DNA of 64,000 bases from Chitinivorax sp. PXF-14 (GCF_040812015.1 NZ_JBFNXJ010000009.1:124001-188000), one strand, 5' to 3'. Shown: positions 23,799-33,918, counted from the stretch's first letter. Made by a program: numbers and translations. Notes: generated by a model not told the origin, from the sequence alone.

Positions 23799-24146
23799 TC
23801 AATCGTCGCGGCTCAGCAACATTACGCTGGCGAGCCACGACACCAGGCCATACACAAGCGCGCCCCAGAATGCCGCCCAGAAGCCGCTGACCCGAAATCC
23901 CTCGACGAAATGCGCGACGGACCAGAACAACAGGCCGTTCAGCACGAGGCTGAACAGGCCCAGGGTCAACACAGTGATGGGAAGCGTCAACAGGCTCAGG
24001 ATGGGCCGGATGAAGGTATTCACCAAGCCGAGTGCCAGGGCGATGACCAAGGCGCGCACGAAACCGTCGATATAGATGCCGGGAACCAGATTGGCCACGA
24101 GCAACAGGCAAACCGCGTTGATCAGCCACACCGCCAGCATCTTCAT
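23799..24146 (-). CDS. YvlD / phage-holin-IV-like four-helix membrane protein
   Basis: A 115-aa inner-membrane protein with four predicted helices: WLINAVCLLLVANLVPGIYI, ALVIALALGLVNTFI, PITVLTLGLFSLVLNGLLFW and GFWAAFWGALVYGLVSWLAS. The N-P-I-L-S-L-L-T-L-P pattern (RPILSLLTLPITVLTLG) is the signature of the PF04020 family, which is a chromosomal family despite the holin name. The YvlD subgroup has been linked to envelope stress in Bacillus. It ends with a short charged tail. Confidence 0.92.
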   Translation of the reverse strand: MKMLAVWLINAVCLLLVANLVPGIYIDGFVRALVIALALGLVNTFIRPILSLLTLPITVLTLGLFSLVLNGLLFWSVAHFVEGFRVSGFWAAFWGALVYGLVSWLASVMLLSRDD

Positions 24147-24277
24147 AGACGAGCACGCTCCTTGTCGGGTGAGCCTGCACGATCACAGCGGATCGGCAAG
24201 GCCGGCGCACACGCGCCAGCCGCCATTATCGCGGAAACCGCTGCGCGGCGCACACGCAATCGTGCGCCGCCCCGAAG

Positions 24278-25621
24278 TCAGGCTTCGGCCGGCTCGATCG
24301 TCACGATCTCGCCACGCAGCGTATGCGGCATCGCCTCGGTGATGCGCACCTCAACGAAATGGTGGATCAGCCGCGGGTTGCCCTTGAAATTAACCACGCG
24401 GTTATTGTCGGTGCGGCCCGCCAGCTCGCTGTCATCCTTGCGCGACAGGCCTTCCACCAGCACGCGCTGCACCGTCCCCACCATGCGCTGGCTGATCGCC
24501 TGCGCCATCTCGTCGTTGCGGGTCTGCAGGCGCAGCAGGCGCTTGAGCTTGACGTCCTCGGGGGTATCGTCGACGAGCTCGGCCGCGGGCGTGCCGGGGC
24601 GGCGGCTATAGACGAAGGAGAAGGACGCGTCGAAACCGACATCCTCGATCAGCTTCATGGTGGCCTCGAAATCGGCCTCGGTCTCGCCCGGGAAACCCAC
24701 GATGAAGTCGGAACTCAGGCTCAGCTCGGGCCGCGCCGCGCGCAGCTTGCGGATCACCGACTTGTATTCGAGCGCCGTGTAGCCGCGCTTCATGTTCATC
24801 AGCACGCGGTCGGAACCCGCCTGCACCGGCAGGTGCAGATGCGATACCAGCTTGGGCAGGGTCGCGTAGCAGTCGATCAGCCGCTGCGTCATTTCCTTCG
24901 GATGGCTCGTGGTGTAGCGGATGCGCTCGATGCCGGGAATCTCGTGCACGACTTCGAGCAGCAGCGCAAAATCCGCGATCTCGCCATCGGCCATCACGCC
25001 CAGATAGGCATTCACGTTCTGACCGAGCAGGGTCAATTCCTTCACGCCCTGCTGCGCCAGGCCGGCGATCTCCGTCAGCACGTCGTCGAACGGGCGGGAG
25101 ACTTCCTCGCCGCGCGTATAGGGCACCACGCAGAAGCTGCAATACTTGGAGCACCCCTCCATGATCGACACGAAGGCCGCCGTCCCCTCGACCTTGGCGG
25201 GCGGGATATGGTCGAACTTCTCGACCTCGGGGAAGGAAATATCGACCTGCGAGCTACCGGAGCGGCGCTTCTCGTCGATCAGCTGCGGCAGTCGGTGCAG
25301 GGTCTGCGGGCCGAACACTACGTCGACATAGGGTGCGCGTTTGACGATGGCGTCGCCTTCCTGGCTGGCCACGCAGCCCCCTACACCGATCACCAGATCG
25401 GGGTTCTGCTGCTTCAGGTGGCGGACGCGCCCAAGGTCGGAAAACACCTTCTCCTGCGCCTTTTCACGCACCGAGCAGGTGTTGAACAGAATGACATCCG
25501 CCTCTTCCGGATTATCGGTTTTCACCATGCCCTCGGCAGCGTTGAGCACGTCGACCATCTTGTCGGAGTCGTACTCGTTCATCTGGCAACCGAAGGTCTT
25601 GATGTAAATCTTTTTTGTCAT
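24278..25621 (-). CDS. miaB: MiaB, tRNA-2-methylthio-N6-isopentenyladenosine methylthiotransferase
   Basis: A 447-aa cytosolic radical-SAM enzyme that adds a methylthio group to i6A37 of tRNAs reading UNN codons. I start at the ATG at 25621 ([19 protein letters not shown]); a TTG eight codons earlier is less likely. The N-terminal UPF0004 domain has its three cluster cysteines (FGCQMN, NTCSVRE, GGCVAS). The radical-SAM triad is [13 protein letters not shown] domain with [20 protein letters not shown] closes the protein. Length is normal. Gene context is neutral. Confidence 0.97.
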   Translation of the reverse strand: MTKKIYIKTFGCQMNEYDSDKMVDVLNAAEGMVKTDNPEEADVILFNTCSVREKAQEKVFSDLGRVRHLKQQNPDLVIGVGGCVASQEGDAIVKRAPYVDVVFGPQTLHRLPQLIDEKRRSGSSQVDISFPEVEKFDHIPPAKVEGTAAFVSIMEGCSKYCSFCVVPYTRGEEVSRPFDDVLTEIAGLAQQGVKELTLLGQNVNAYLGVMADGEIADFALLLEVVHEIPGIERIRYTTSHPKEMTQRLIDCYATLPKLVSHLHLPVQAGSDRVLMNMKRGYTALEYKSVIRKLRAARPELSLSSDFIVGFPGETEADFEATMKLIEDVGFDASFSFVYSRRPGTPAAELVDDTPEDVKLKRLLRLQTRNDEMAQAISQRMVGTVQRVLVEGLSRKDDSELAGRTDNNRVVNFKGNPRLIHHFVEVRITEAMPHTLRGEIVTIEPAEA

Positions 25622-25745
25622 GGCAGAGCGGGAGGCAGGAAGCAAAATCGGCGGAAGATAGCACAGAAAACCCTGCTACTTCAACACGATATTGGTTTTC
25701 CGAGATAGCGCGAAGGTGCGCCGGCGGCAGGCGGTAGCGGCAGTT

Positions 25746-25973
25746 TCAGGCCACCGCCTCGAGGTCGTCGAGATCGAGCACCATTTCGACCTCGCGGTCG
25801 GTGCTGCTCTTGCGCATCCAGCGGACGCGTGCCTTCGGGGCCTTGCCGCCGAGCGGCACAAATACCTCCTCGACGATGCCCTTGCGGCGATCGAGAAAGC
25901 GCGAACGGTCAGGCGGAAACAGCTGCAGCCTGGCAGGAACGACGCGGACGATTTGTTTTTCAGTAACAGGCAT
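25746..25973 (-). CDS. Small hypothetical protein (75 aa)
   Basis: A 75-aa basic-then-acidic protein beginning MPVTEKQIVRVVPARLQLF and containing RRKGIVEEVFVPLGG and an acidic end (MVLDLDDLEAVA). No family recognised. High third-position GC across the frame supports coding. No clear Shine-Dalgarno precedes the ATG at 25973, so the start is uncertain. It lies 124 bp upstream of miaB on the same strand. An overlapping frame (25676-25993) is rejected as a shadow. Confidence 0.6.
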   Translation of the reverse strand: MPVTEKQIVRVVPARLQLFPPDRSRFLDRRKGIVEEVFVPLGGKAPKARVRWMRKSSTDREVEMVLDLDDLEAVA

Positions 25974-26072
25974 GCAAATACATCAACAGACAAACATGAA
26001 GGCGGTGCCGAACAGCCCCTTTTCCTGCACTGTAGCCATATTCGGAAGATTCCACCACTCCCGGCAACGAAT

Positions 26073-26978
26073 TCAGGCAGACAAGGATGCGATGACCTGC
26101 TTAAGCGACACCCGCCAGTCGGGCAGGCTCAAACCAAACGTCGCCTGCAATTTGTCGTTCGACAGCACGGAATAGGGAGACCTCGGCGCCGGCAGCGGGT
26201 AGCCGGACGTAGGAATCGGCAACACGCGGGCCAGCTTCCGCCCGGCCCACTCGGGTAGCCCGGCGACCTCATCGAGGACGGCCTGTGCAAATCCGTGCCA
26301 GCTGGTCTCGCCGGCAGCGGTCAGGTGATACAAGCCAGACACCTCGACGAGCCGCCCACCCGCTGGCAGCCAGCGCTGCGCCAGCACCGCGGCGGTGGCA
26401 TCGGAGATCATGCGGCTCCAGGTCGGCGCACCGACCTGATCCGCGACGATCTTCAATTCGTCGCGCTCCTGCGCCAGTCTCAGGATGGTGCGCATGAAAT
26501 TGCCCCCGCGCGCGCCATAGACCCAGCTCGTGCGGAAACACAGGTAATCGATGCCCGATGCCGCCAACGCGGCCTCGCCGGCGAGCTTCGATGCCCCGTA
26601 GACATTCAGCGGATTCGGCTTATCGGTTTCGAGATAGGGTGCGGCCTTGCCGCCGTCGAAGACATAGTCGGTCGAATAGTGGATCAGCGCCGCGCCCAGG
26701 CGTTTCGCCTCTTCCGCCAGCACGGCCGGTGCGATGGCGTTGATGGCATGAGCCAGATCGGCATCGCTCTCGGCCTTGTCCACCGCCGTGTAGGCCGCCG
26801 GATTGACGATCAGAGCCGGTTTAACCGCCCGCACCACCTCGCGTATCTGCGCCACATCGGACAGGTCGAGTGCTCCACGGGCAAGCGCCACCACGTCGCC
26901 GAGCGGCGCCAGGCTGCGCTCGAGCTCCCAGCCGACCTGGCCGCCACGGCCGGTCAGCAGGATCACCGGGCGCGTCAC
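26073..26978 (-). CDS. rfbD: dTDP-4-dehydrorhamnose reductase
   Basis: A 301-aa short-chain dehydrogenase catalysing the last step of dTDP-L-rhamnose synthesis. The Rossmann motif is LLTGRGGQVGWELERSL. IHYSTDYVFDGGKAAPY carries the catalytic Thr and YGASKLAGEAAL the Tyr-x-x-x-Lys. SWVYGARGGNFM is typical of RmlD. Its start overlaps the rfbC stop by 4 bases. It is the last gene of the rhamnose operon. L-rhamnose would be used in O-antigen, exopolysaccharide or rhamnolipid; no glycosyltransferase is in view to decide. Confidence 0.97.
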   Translation of the reverse strand: MTRPVILLTGRGGQVGWELERSLAPLGDVVALARGALDLSDVAQIREVVRAVKPALIVNPAAYTAVDKAESDADLAHAINAIAPAVLAEEAKRLGAALIHYSTDYVFDGGKAAPYLETDKPNPLNVYGASKLAGEAALAASGIDYLCFRTSWVYGARGGNFMRTILRLAQERDELKIVADQVGAPTWSRMISDATAAVLAQRWLPAGGRLVEVSGLYHLTAAGETSWHGFAQAVLDEVAGLPEWAGRKLARVLPIPTSGYPLPAPRSPYSVLSNDKLQATFGLSLPDWRVSLKQVIASLSA

Positions 26979-27520
26979 GGGTACACCTCGGCCAGGGCAA
27001 ACGGCGTGGCAGCCTGATCCTTCGCGGACAAGGCCGGCACACCCTCGAACTGCCAGTCGATCGCGAGATCAGGATCATTCCAGGCGATCGATCGCTCGTG
27101 TTCCGGGTACCAGTAGTCGGTCGTCTTGTACAGGAACTCGGCCGTCTCGGACAGCACGACAAAGCCATGGGCAAAACCGGCCGGCACCCACATCATCAGC
27201 TTGTTGTCGGCCGACAGCCGCTGCGAGACATGGCGGCCGAAGGTCGGCGAGCCCTTGCGGATGTCGACGGCGACATCAAGCACCTCGCCGGCCACGACCC
27301 GGACCAGCTTCCCCTGCGCGTGCTGCAACTGGTAATGCAAGCCGCGCAACACGCCGCGAGATGACTTGGAATGATTGTCCTGCACGAAACGCTCGGTGAC
27401 GCCGGCCACCGCGGCCAGGCGCTTCTCGTTGAAGCTCTCGTAGAAGAAACCGCGCGCGTCGCCAAATATCTTGGGCTCGATTACCTTGACGTCGGCAATC
27501 GCCGTCTCGATCAGTTGCAT
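26975..27520 (-). CDS. rfbC: dTDP-4-dehydrorhamnose 3,5-epimerase
   Basis: A 181-aa cupin-fold epimerase. Motifs: FGDARGFFYESFNEKR, FVQDNHSKSSRGVLRGLHYQ (catalytic His in LHYQ), VAVDIRKGSPTFG, and PAGFAHGFVVLSE with the second catalytic region. It converts dTDP-4-keto-6-deoxyglucose to the L-lyxo product. It starts at 27520, sharing one base with the rfbA stop, and overlaps rfbD by 4 bases, so the genes are translationally coupled. Length is normal for RmlC. Confidence 0.97.
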   Translation of the reverse strand: MQLIETAIADVKVIEPKIFGDARGFFYESFNEKRLAAVAGVTERFVQDNHSKSSRGVLRGLHYQLQHAQGKLVRVVAGEVLDVAVDIRKGSPTFGRHVSQRLSADNKLMMWVPAGFAHGFVVLSETAEFLYKTTDYWYPEHERSIAWNDPDLAIDWQFEGVPALSAKDQAATPFALAEVYP

Positions 27521-28395
27521 CAGAACACCCGTTCTTCCAGCATGTTCAGCAGATACTGGCCATACCCTGTTTTTGCCAGCGGCGCAGCCAGTTTCTGCAC
27601 CTGGGCCGCATCGACGTAGCCCATGCGATAGGCGATTTCCTCAGGGCAGGCAATCTTCAAGCCCTGACGCTTTTCAATGGTCTCGATGAACAGGCTGGCC
27701 TCAAGCAGGGACTCATGGGTGCCCGTATCCAGCCATGCATGGCCGCGCCCCATGGTGACGACATTGAGTTGCCCCTGAGCCAGATAGCAGTTGTTCACGT
27801 CAGTGATCTCGAGCTCGCCACGGGCAGAGGGCTTGATCGACTTGGCGATCTCGATCACCTGCCGGTCGTAGAAATAAAGCCCTGTCACGGCATAGCGCGA
27901 TTTCGGCTGCTTCGGCTTCTCTTCCAGGCTGACCGCGCGGCCACTGGCATCGAACTCGACCACGCCATAGCGCTCGGGATCGTTCACCGGGTAGGCAAAC
28001 ACCGTCGCACCGCTGTCTTGCGCGGCGGCGTGCTGAAGATCGGAGGCCAGGTCGTGCCCATAGAAAATATTGTCGCCCAGCACCAGCGCGCTCGTGTCAT
28101 CGCCGACGAACGGCTCGCCAATGATGAAGGCCTGCGCCAGACCATCGGGCGACGGCTGCACCGCGTATTGCAGATTCAGCCCCCACTGGCTGCCATCGCC
28201 CAGCAACTGCGTGAAACGCGGCGTGTCCTGCGGCGTCGAGATCAGCAGGATATCGCGGATACCCGCGAGCATCAGCGTCGACAGCGGGTAGTAAATCATC
28301 GGCTTGTCGTAGATCGGCAGCAGCTGCTTCGATACCGCCTGCGTGACCGGGTAGAGGCGGGTGCCGGACCCTCCTGCAAGAATGATGCCCTTCAT
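27520..28395 (-). CDS. rfbA: Glucose-1-phosphate thymidylyltransferase
   Basis: A 291-aa nucleotidyltransferase making dTDP-glucose, the first step of the pathway. The signature [20 protein letters not shown] and [13 protein letters not shown] is complete. [10 protein letters not shown] and [11 protein letters not shown] are further RmlA hallmarks, as is [17 protein letters not shown]. Length is normal. It lies 35 bp after rfbB in the same direction. RmlA is normally feedback-inhibited by dTDP-rhamnose through an allosteric site, which cannot be assessed here. Confidence 0.97.
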   Translation of the reverse strand: MKGIILAGGSGTRLYPVTQAVSKQLLPIYDKPMIYYPLSTLMLAGIRDILLISTPQDTPRFTQLLGDGSQWGLNLQYAVQPSPDGLAQAFIIGEPFVGDDTSALVLGDNIFYGHDLASDLQHAAAQDSGATVFAYPVNDPERYGVVEFDASGRAVSLEEKPKQPKSRYAVTGLYFYDRQVIEIAKSIKPSARGELEITDVNNCYLAQGQLNVVTMGRGHAWLDTGTHESLLEASLFIETIEKRQGLKIACPEEIAYRMGYVDAAQVQKLAAPLAKTGYGQYLLNMLEERVF

Positions 28396-28430
28396 ATGCC
28401 CTCTGGACTCTGATTATTGTATTGAAACGC

Positions 28431-29486
28431 TCAACCGTACTGCTGCGTGACCCACTCGCGATAGGCACCGCTCGTCACATTGGCAATCCATTCGGGATGA
28501 TCCAGATACCACTGCACGGTCTTGCGGATACCTGTATCGAACGTCTCCGCCGGGCGCCAGCCCAGCTCGCGCTCGAGCTTGCGCGCGTCGATCGCATAGC
28601 GACGATCATGGCCGGGGCGATCCTTGACGAAGGTGATCTGCTCCGCATAGGGCCGGCCGTCAGCACGTGGCTTGAGCTCATCGAGAATGCCGCAGATGGC
28701 CCGGACGACGTCGATATTGGTCTTTTCGTTCCAGCCGCCGACATTGTAGGTCTCGCCGACCACGCCGGCCTCCACGACACGGCGGATGGCGGCGCAATGG
28801 TCGCCGACATAAAGCCAGTCGCGGATATTGAGACCATCGCCGTAAATCGGCAGCGGCTTGCCATTGAGCGCATTAAGAATGATCAGTGGGATCAATTTCT
28901 CAGGAAAATGGTAAGGGCCGTAGTTGTTCGAGCAATTGGTGGTCAGCACCGGCACGCCATAGGTATGCAGATACGCCCGGACCAAGTGATCGGACGCCGC
29001 CTTGGATGCCGAATAGGGGCTGTTGGGCTGGTACTGGTGGGTCTCGGCGAACGGTGCATCGCCGGCTTCGAGCGAGCCATAGACCTCGTCGGTCGACACG
29101 TGCAGGAAGCGGAAGGCACCACGTTCGGCATCGGGCAAGCCGCTCCAGTAAGCGCGTACCGCTTCGAGCAGGTTGAAGGTGCCGACCACATTGGTCTGGA
29201 TGAATTCGCCAGGGCCGAGAATAGAACGGTCCACATGGCTTTCCGCCGCGAAGTTGATGATCACACGCGGCCGATGTTCGGCCAGCAAACGCGCGACGAG
29301 CTCGCGATCACCGATATCGCCATGCACGAAGGTGTGCCGCGCGTCGCCCTCGAGCGAGCGCAGGTTGTCCAGGTTGCCAGCGTAAGTCAGCTTGTCGAGC
29401 GTGAGCACGGGCTCGTCGTGCTTAGCCAGCCAGTCGAGAACGAAGTTGGAGCCGATGAAGCCGGCGCCGCCAGTCACAATAATCAT
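28431..29486 (-). CDS. rfbB: dTDP-glucose 4,6-dehydratase
   Basis: A 351-aa NAD-dependent SDR enzyme. It begins [20 protein letters not shown] and has [20 protein letters not shown], the catalytic [12 protein letters not shown] segment (Thr-Asp-Glu triad typical of RmlB) and [16 protein letters not shown] (Tyr-x-x-x-Lys). It converts dTDP-glucose to the 4-keto-6-deoxy sugar. It is the first rhamnose gene in the cluster, 29 bp after the epimerase gene, so the epimerase and rhamnose genes are probably transcribed together. Confidence 0.97.
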   Translation of the reverse strand: MIIVTGGAGFIGSNFVLDWLAKHDEPVLTLDKLTYAGNLDNLRSLEGDARHTFVHGDIGDRELVARLLAEHRPRVIINFAAESHVDRSILGPGEFIQTNVVGTFNLLEAVRAYWSGLPDAERGAFRFLHVSTDEVYGSLEAGDAPFAETHQYQPNSPYSASKAASDHLVRAYLHTYGVPVLTTNCSNNYGPYHFPEKLIPLIILNALNGKPLPIYGDGLNIRDWLYVGDHCAAIRRVVEAGVVGETYNVGGWNEKTNIDVVRAICGILDELKPRADGRPYAEQITFVKDRPGHDRRYAIDARKLERELGWRPAETFDTGIRKTVQWYLDHPEWIANVTSGAYREWVTQQYG

Positions 29487-29515
29487 GAGTCGATTGCTCT
29501 AAGAGATTGAAAAGC

Positions 29516-30547
29516 TCAGGAGCGGTCAAGCGACGCGACATACCAGTCAATGGCTTCGGCCAACCCTTGCTCGATCGTATGGCTGGGCCGATAGCCGAGC
29601 AAACGCTCAGCCTTCGAGATATCGGCCTGGGAGTGCCTCACATCACCCGCACGGAAATCGCGGTATTGCGGTTGAAAGTCCTGCAGATGCGGAAAACGCA
29701 CCAGCAATACGCTACGCATCTGTTCCAGCAGCTGGTTGAGGCTGGTCCTACCGCCAACGGCTACATTATAGACCTCGTTGGCCGCCCCTCCCGACGCGGT
29801 TGCCGCCAGCAAGTTGGCCTGAACGACATTGGCGATATAACAGAAGTCACGTGTCGTCTCACCATCACCATTCACCTGTACCGGTTCCCGGCGAATCATC
29901 GCCGACAGCCACTTGGGAATCACCGCAGCATAAGCGCCGTTGGGGTCCTGTCGCGGGCCGAACACATTGAAGTAGCGCAGGCCGGCCACCTCGATACCGT
30001 AACTGCGGGCAAACACATCGGCGTACAGCTCGTTCACATACTTGGTGACCGCATACGGCGACAAGGGCTTGCCGATCACGGACTCCACCTTGGGCAAGGC
30101 CGGATGATCGCCATAGGTCGAGCTCGACCCGGCGTACACAAAGCGCTTTACGCCGGCATCGCGCGCAGCAACCAGCATGTTGAGAAAACCGGTGATGTTG
30201 GCCGCGTTGCTGGTGATCGGATCCTCCAGCGAGCGAGGCACCGAGCCGAGTGCAGCTTGATGCAGAACGAAATCGACCCCGGCACAGGCGGCCTGGCAAT
30301 CGGCCAGCACCCGGATATCCCTCTCGATGAAGCGGAATCGCTGCCATTGCGCATCGCTCACCAGCCCCTGCACCTGCGCCAGATTGTGCTTGTGGCCGGT
30401 GGCAAAGTTATCCAGGCCGACAACGCGCTGGTCGAGCTTCAGCAGGCTTTCGACAAGATTCGAGCCGATGAACCCCGCCGCCCCCGTCACCAGCCAGGTT
30501 CGCGGAGAGGCCTGTAAATCGGTGCACAGGTGGTCGTATGGAGTCAT
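29516..30547 (-). CDS. UDP-N-acetylglucosamine 4-epimerase-like SDR (WbpP/TviC type)
   Basis: A 343-aa extended SDR. The N-terminal [20 protein letters not shown] with [20 protein letters not shown], the GHKHNL segment, [31 protein letters not shown] and [17 protein letters not shown] fit the WbpP/TviC branch that epimerises UDP-GlcNAc to UDP-GalNAc (or the uronic acids). WbpP is preferred over GalE because of the N-terminal extension and these motifs; this is by memory of the family. It lies between rppH and rfbB. With the rhamnose genes it suggests a surface glycan containing rhamnose and an N-acetylhexosamine. Confidence 0.88.
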   Translation of the reverse strand: MTPYDHLCTDLQASPRTWLVTGAAGFIGSNLVESLLKLDQRVVGLDNFATGHKHNLAQVQGLVSDAQWQRFRFIERDIRVLADCQAACAGVDFVLHQAALGSVPRSLEDPITSNAANITGFLNMLVAARDAGVKRFVYAGSSSTYGDHPALPKVESVIGKPLSPYAVTKYVNELYADVFARSYGIEVAGLRYFNVFGPRQDPNGAYAAVIPKWLSAMIRREPVQVNGDGETTRDFCYIANVVQANLLAATASGGAANEVYNVAVGGRTSLNQLLEQMRSVLLVRFPHLQDFQPQYRDFRAGDVRHSQADISKAERLLGYRPSHTIEQGLAEAIDWYVASLDRS

Positions 30548-30577
30548 CGGAAAAGAGGATCAGAAGAATATTAGGGG

Positions 30578-31078
30578 CTAGCGCGGACGGGCGCGCGACG
30601 GCGCATCGGCACGCAGGAAGCGCTCGAGTTCCCTCAATGCCTGTGCATAGACATCGCGTTTGAACTCGATGACCGATTCCAGCGGGGACCAATACTCGTT
30701 CCAGCGCCAGGCGTCGAATTCGGGGTGATGGGTACGGCGCAGACTGACATCGCAGTCGCGCCCAACCAGGCGCAGCAAAAACCAGATCTGCTTTTGCCCC
30801 TTGTAGCTACCCCGCCATTCGCGGCGAATCCAGTTGGTCGGCACGTTGTAACGCAGCCAGTCTCGGGTGCGGCCGAGAATGCGAACATGGTGAGGCTCAA
30901 GCCCCACCTCTTCCATCAGTTCACGGTACATCGCCTGTTCAGGCGTCTCACCGGATTTGATCCCCCCTTGCGGGAACTGCCAGGAATGTTCGCGTATCCG
31001 TTTGCCCCAAAAAACCTGATTTTTTGCGTTACACAAAATGATGCCGACATTTGGCCGATAGCCATCCTTGTCGAGCAT
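30578..31078 (-). CDS. rppH: RNA pyrophosphohydrolase
   Basis: A 166-aa Nudix hydrolase that removes the 5' pyrophosphate of mRNAs and starts 5'-dependent decay. It begins [17 protein letters not shown], and the Nudix box (residues 38-60) reads [11 protein letters not shown] then [12 protein letters not shown], with all catalytic Glu residues. [16 protein letters not shown] and [13 protein letters not shown] are RppH-specific. The C-terminus is a short Arg-rich tail. Length is normal. Gene order around it is not informative. Confidence 0.97.
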   Translation of the reverse strand: MLDKDGYRPNVGIILCNAKNQVFWGKRIREHSWQFPQGGIKSGETPEQAMYRELMEEVGLEPHHVRILGRTRDWLRYNVPTNWIRREWRGSYKGQKQIWFLLRLVGRDCDVSLRRTHHPEFDAWRWNEYWSPLESVIEFKRDVYAQALRELERFLRADAPSRARPR

Positions 31079-31159
31079 GGTAATTCACCAAAATGTAGAG
31101 TTGACACGATTTTTCCACATTTCGGGGGGGATGGAAAGCACGCCCCGTGCCACGGGGGG

Positions 31160-31948
31160 CTAAATAAGCAGGCGCTTATCGGTATGCAGGTTGCGCTTCA
31201 TCAACTGGCTGACGAACACGGGGAATTCCAGCCCATACTCGGCCTCTAGCTCCCTCGCCCGCTCCTTGAGCTCGCTCCACTTGGGGCTATTCTGGCTGCG
31301 CTTGAAGCCGAACACGGTGATATTGCCCTTGGTCATCGCGGGCAGACACGCAACGGCGCCATTGAACACACGCTCGATACGCTGCAAATAAGCATCGAAA
31401 TGCTTGTCGTTCCCCCACAGATTGACCACCAGCACGCCATTGGCGGTCAACGCGTCGAAACAATGCTGGTAAAACGATTCGCTGTTGAGCTGCTCCACCA
31501 CGGCCACGCCATCGTAGCCATCCACCTGGATGACGTCCGCCATCGCCTCACGCCCAGCCACGTATTCCGCCCCGTCACCCAGCCGCACTTCGAGACGGGC
31601 ATCGTCTTCAGGCACAAAGAATAGGGACCGTGCTATCTGGATCACCTGCGGATTGATCTCGACCACCGTCACGTGGGTGTCGGGCAAATGGTGATGCGCC
31701 CACTTGGCGGTCGAGCCACCACCGAGCCCGATCATCAGCATAGCGTCAGGATCGGGGCAGAACAGCAGAAACCCCATCATGCAGCGCGTGTACTCAAGCA
31801 CCAGCTCGGTCGGCGCGGATACCTTCATCGAGCTCTGCACAGTCGCCGAGCCAAGGTGCAGGGAACGAACCCCCTTCTCCTCGCTCACGTCGACCTGAAT
31901 ATCCCCCAGCTTCGCCTTGTGGATACGCTTGGCGCCAAATAATCGCAT
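31160..31948 (-). CDS. Spermidine synthase-like protein (SAM-fold, unclear substrate)
   Basis: A 262-aa protein with the spermidine/spermine synthase fold: AMLMIGLGGGSTAKWAHHHL, VTVVEINPQVIQIAR, VRLGDGAEYVAG and DVIQVDGYDGVAVVEQL. Two signature elements differ from SpeE: the GGGDGG loop reads GGGSTA and the DSSDP-like motif reads DGYDG. It therefore may not be a true aminopropyltransferase; a methyltransferase or polyamine-like role are alternatives. Its start shares one base with the ttcA stop (TAATG), so it is translationally coupled to a tRNA-thiolation gene. No speD is in view. Confidence 0.85.
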   Translation of the reverse strand: MRLFGAKRIHKAKLGDIQVDVSEEKGVRSLHLGSATVQSSMKVSAPTELVLEYTRCMMGFLLFCPDPDAMLMIGLGGGSTAKWAHHHLPDTHVTVVEINPQVIQIARSLFFVPEDDARLEVRLGDGAEYVAGREAMADVIQVDGYDGVAVVEQLNSESFYQHCFDALTANGVLVVNLWGNDKHFDAYLQRIERVFNGAVACLPAMTKGNITVFGFKRSQNSPKWSELKERARELEAEYGLEFPVFVSQLMKRNLHTDKRLLI

Positions 31949-32889
31949 TATTCGGTGGGGCGTGCTTTGCTGGCGAGGATATTGGGGAAGGCCACCGCTG
32001 CCATCGCCGGCGGCATGTCGTCGAAACGCTCGCGATCGAACGCCTTGTCGCCATCCGGGTTCGCCACACCGGTCGGCTGCAACCCGCGAAAATCATAATG
32101 GCGCGGGTCAGCCAGATGCGACGGTACGACGTCGCGCAGTGCCGAGAACATGGTTTCCAGCCGGCCAGGGAAGCGCTTGTCCCAGTCCTGCAGCATCTCC
32201 CCCACCACCTGGCGCTGCAGATTGGGCTGTGAACCACACAGATTGCAAGGGATGATCGGGAACTGGCGCATCTCGCTGTAGCGCACGATGTCTTTCTCGC
32301 GGCAGTAGGCCAGCGGCCGGATCACGACATGCTTGCCATCGTCGGAAATCAGCTTGGGCGGCATCGCCTTGAGCTTTCCGCCATGAAACATGTTGAGGAA
32401 TAGCGTTTCCAGGATATCGTCGCGATGGTGCCCCAAGGCAATCTTGGTGGCGCCCAGTTCCTCGGCCACCCGGTACAGCACACCGCGTCGCAGGCGCGAA
32501 CACAGGCTGCAGGTGGTCTTGCCCTCGGGGATCACCCGTTTGACGATACTGTAGGTATCTTCTTCGATGATATGGAAAGGCACGCCAATCGAGGTCAGAT
32601 AGTCAGGCAGCACATGCTCGGGGAACCCGGGCTGCTTCTGGTCGAGATTGACCGCGATGATCTCGAAATCGATCGGCGCGTGTTTTTGCAGGTTGAGCAG
32701 AACGTCGAGCATGGTATAGCTGTCCTTGCCGCCTGACAGGCACACCATGATGCGATCGCCCTGCTCGATCATGTTGAAGTCGTTGATCGCCTCGCCCACC
32801 GCGTGGCGCAGCCGCTTGCTCAGCTTGTTGGCATTGTATTCAGCCTTGCGCTCGGCTTCGGTCTTAACCGCTTGTTCCATCGTTTCCAT
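31948..32889 (-). CDS. ttcA: tRNA 2-thiocytidine(32) synthetase
   Basis: A 313-aa PP-loop ATPase that thiolates C32 in certain tRNAs using an iron-sulphur cluster. The start is the ATG at 32889. The PP-loop is [10 protein letters not shown], the first cluster motif [10 protein letters not shown] and the second region [29 protein letters not shown] and [10 protein letters not shown] are also typical. Length is normal. The downstream spermidine-synthase-like gene starts on its stop codon. Confidence 0.96.
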   Translation of the reverse strand: METMEQAVKTEAERKAEYNANKLSKRLRHAVGEAINDFNMIEQGDRIMVCLSGGKDSYTMLDVLLNLQKHAPIDFEIIAVNLDQKQPGFPEHVLPDYLTSIGVPFHIIEEDTYSIVKRVIPEGKTTCSLCSRLRRGVLYRVAEELGATKIALGHHRDDILETLFLNMFHGGKLKAMPPKLISDDGKHVVIRPLAYCREKDIVRYSEMRQFPIIPCNLCGSQPNLQRQVVGEMLQDWDKRFPGRLETMFSALRDVVPSHLADPRHYDFRGLQPTGVANPDGDKAFDRERFDDMPPAMAAVAFPNILASKARPTE

Positions 32890-32981
32890 CAAACCATCCC
32901 ATCCGGGCCATTCCTCGCGGAACCGCCCCGCCCCACCGTCGCGGCAAGCCCATATGCCGCGCCGGGAGCAACAATATCAAA

Positions 32982-32999
32982 CGGGGCGTTGCCGCCCCG
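32982..32999 (-). terminator. Hairpin after the pteridine reductase-like gene
   Basis: CGGGGCG (32982-32988), loop TTGC, CGCCCCG (32993-32999). Read on the minus strand it follows the SDR gene stop at 33027 and is trailed by TTTGAT, a weak U-run. It plausibly separates that gene from ttcA. Confidence 0.55.
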
Positions 33000-33026
33000 C
33001 CATCTGAATGCAAATTGCCTTATATT

Positions 33027-33767
33027 TTACAGGTTTATCGAACGCCCGCCATCCACGGCAATAATCTGGCCCGTGATATAGGGGGAATCGTCCAGCAGGA
33101 ATTTGACGGTGCGCGCGATGTCGTCGGGCTCGCCCGCCCGGCGCAGCGGAATGGTGTGCAGTATCCGCTGCCGAGTCACCTCGTCGAATACCGAATCGCC
33201 CTCAGGCCAGATGTTGGCCCCTGGCGCCACGCCATTGACCCGAATCTCAGGCGCCAGCTCGCGCGCCAGCGAGCGCGTCATGCCCGCAAGCCCGGCCTTG
33301 GCGATGTTGTAGACAGCATGCCCTTTCATCGGCCGCTCGGCATGAATGTCGACGATATTGACGATGGCACCGTGCGTCTTGCGCAACTCACCCGCCGCCG
33401 CCTGCGACAGAAACAGCGGTGCCTTGACGTTGGAGCCGATCAGGTCATCCCACTGCCGTTCGGTAATGTCGCCGACGGGGGTCGGAAAAAAACTGGAGGC
33501 ATTGTTCACCAGCCCATCCAGCCGGCCGAACGACCCCACCACCTGCGCCACCAGCGCCGGCAAGCCCGCCACGTTGAGCAGGTCGCCCTGCACGATCGCA
33601 ACCGAGTTGGCCCGCTGCAGATTGAGCTCGGCCATCAAGGCTCGCGCCTCGCCGCCCGAGCTGCGATAGTGAATCATCAGATTCGCCCCGGCAGCATGCA
33701 GCCGACGACAGATGGCAGCCCCTACACGCTTTGCCCCACCGGTGACCAAGACCACTTTGCCTTGCAC
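33027..33767 (-). CDS. Pteridine reductase-like SDR (FolM/PTR1 type)
   Basis: A 246-aa short-chain dehydrogenase. The frame runs back to 33998, but the GTG at 33767 is preceded by GGGGAGA with ideal spacing and starts the domain exactly (VQGKVVLVTGGAKRVG). TGGAKRVG is the pteridine-reductase form of the glycine motif. NNASSFFPTP, VNIVDIHAERP and YNIAKAG (Tyr-x-x-x-Lys) complete the catalytic site. The D-I-H instead of the usual Ser region is also seen in PTR1-like enzymes. It would reduce dihydropteridines with NADPH. Divergent from the MidA-like gene at 33919. Confidence 0.9.
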   Translation of the reverse strand: MQGKVVLVTGGAKRVGAAICRRLHAAGANLMIHYRSSGGEARALMAELNLQRANSVAIVQGDLLNVAGLPALVAQVVGSFGRLDGLVNNASSFFPTPVGDITERQWDDLIGSNVKAPLFLSQAAAGELRKTHGAIVNIVDIHAERPMKGHAVYNIAKAGLAGMTRSLARELAPEIRVNGVAPGANIWPEGDSVFDEVTRQRILHTIPLRRAGEPDDIARTVKFLLDDSPYITGQIIAVDGGRSINL

Positions 33768-33918
33768 GCTGTTCTCCCCTACACTCGACGCCAAGCCACG
33801 TTTGGCCATGCCGGCCAACAATTGCAACCACTGTAGCACACTAGCCGGCCCACGCCGCACCCCGGCCAATCGCCTGATTGACGCAAGCCATCCGACCACT
33901 CCGCACGCCCAGAAAATC

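Noticed and set aside
23799-24146. Possible prophage remnant because of a holin-like protein
   Set aside because: The PF04020 family is chromosomal (YvlD-like) despite its name, and no other phage gene is near.
31098-31103. Consensus TTGACA box on the plus strand after rppH
   Set aside because: No matching -10 box at proper distance, and it would read antisense into the spermidine-synthase-like gene.
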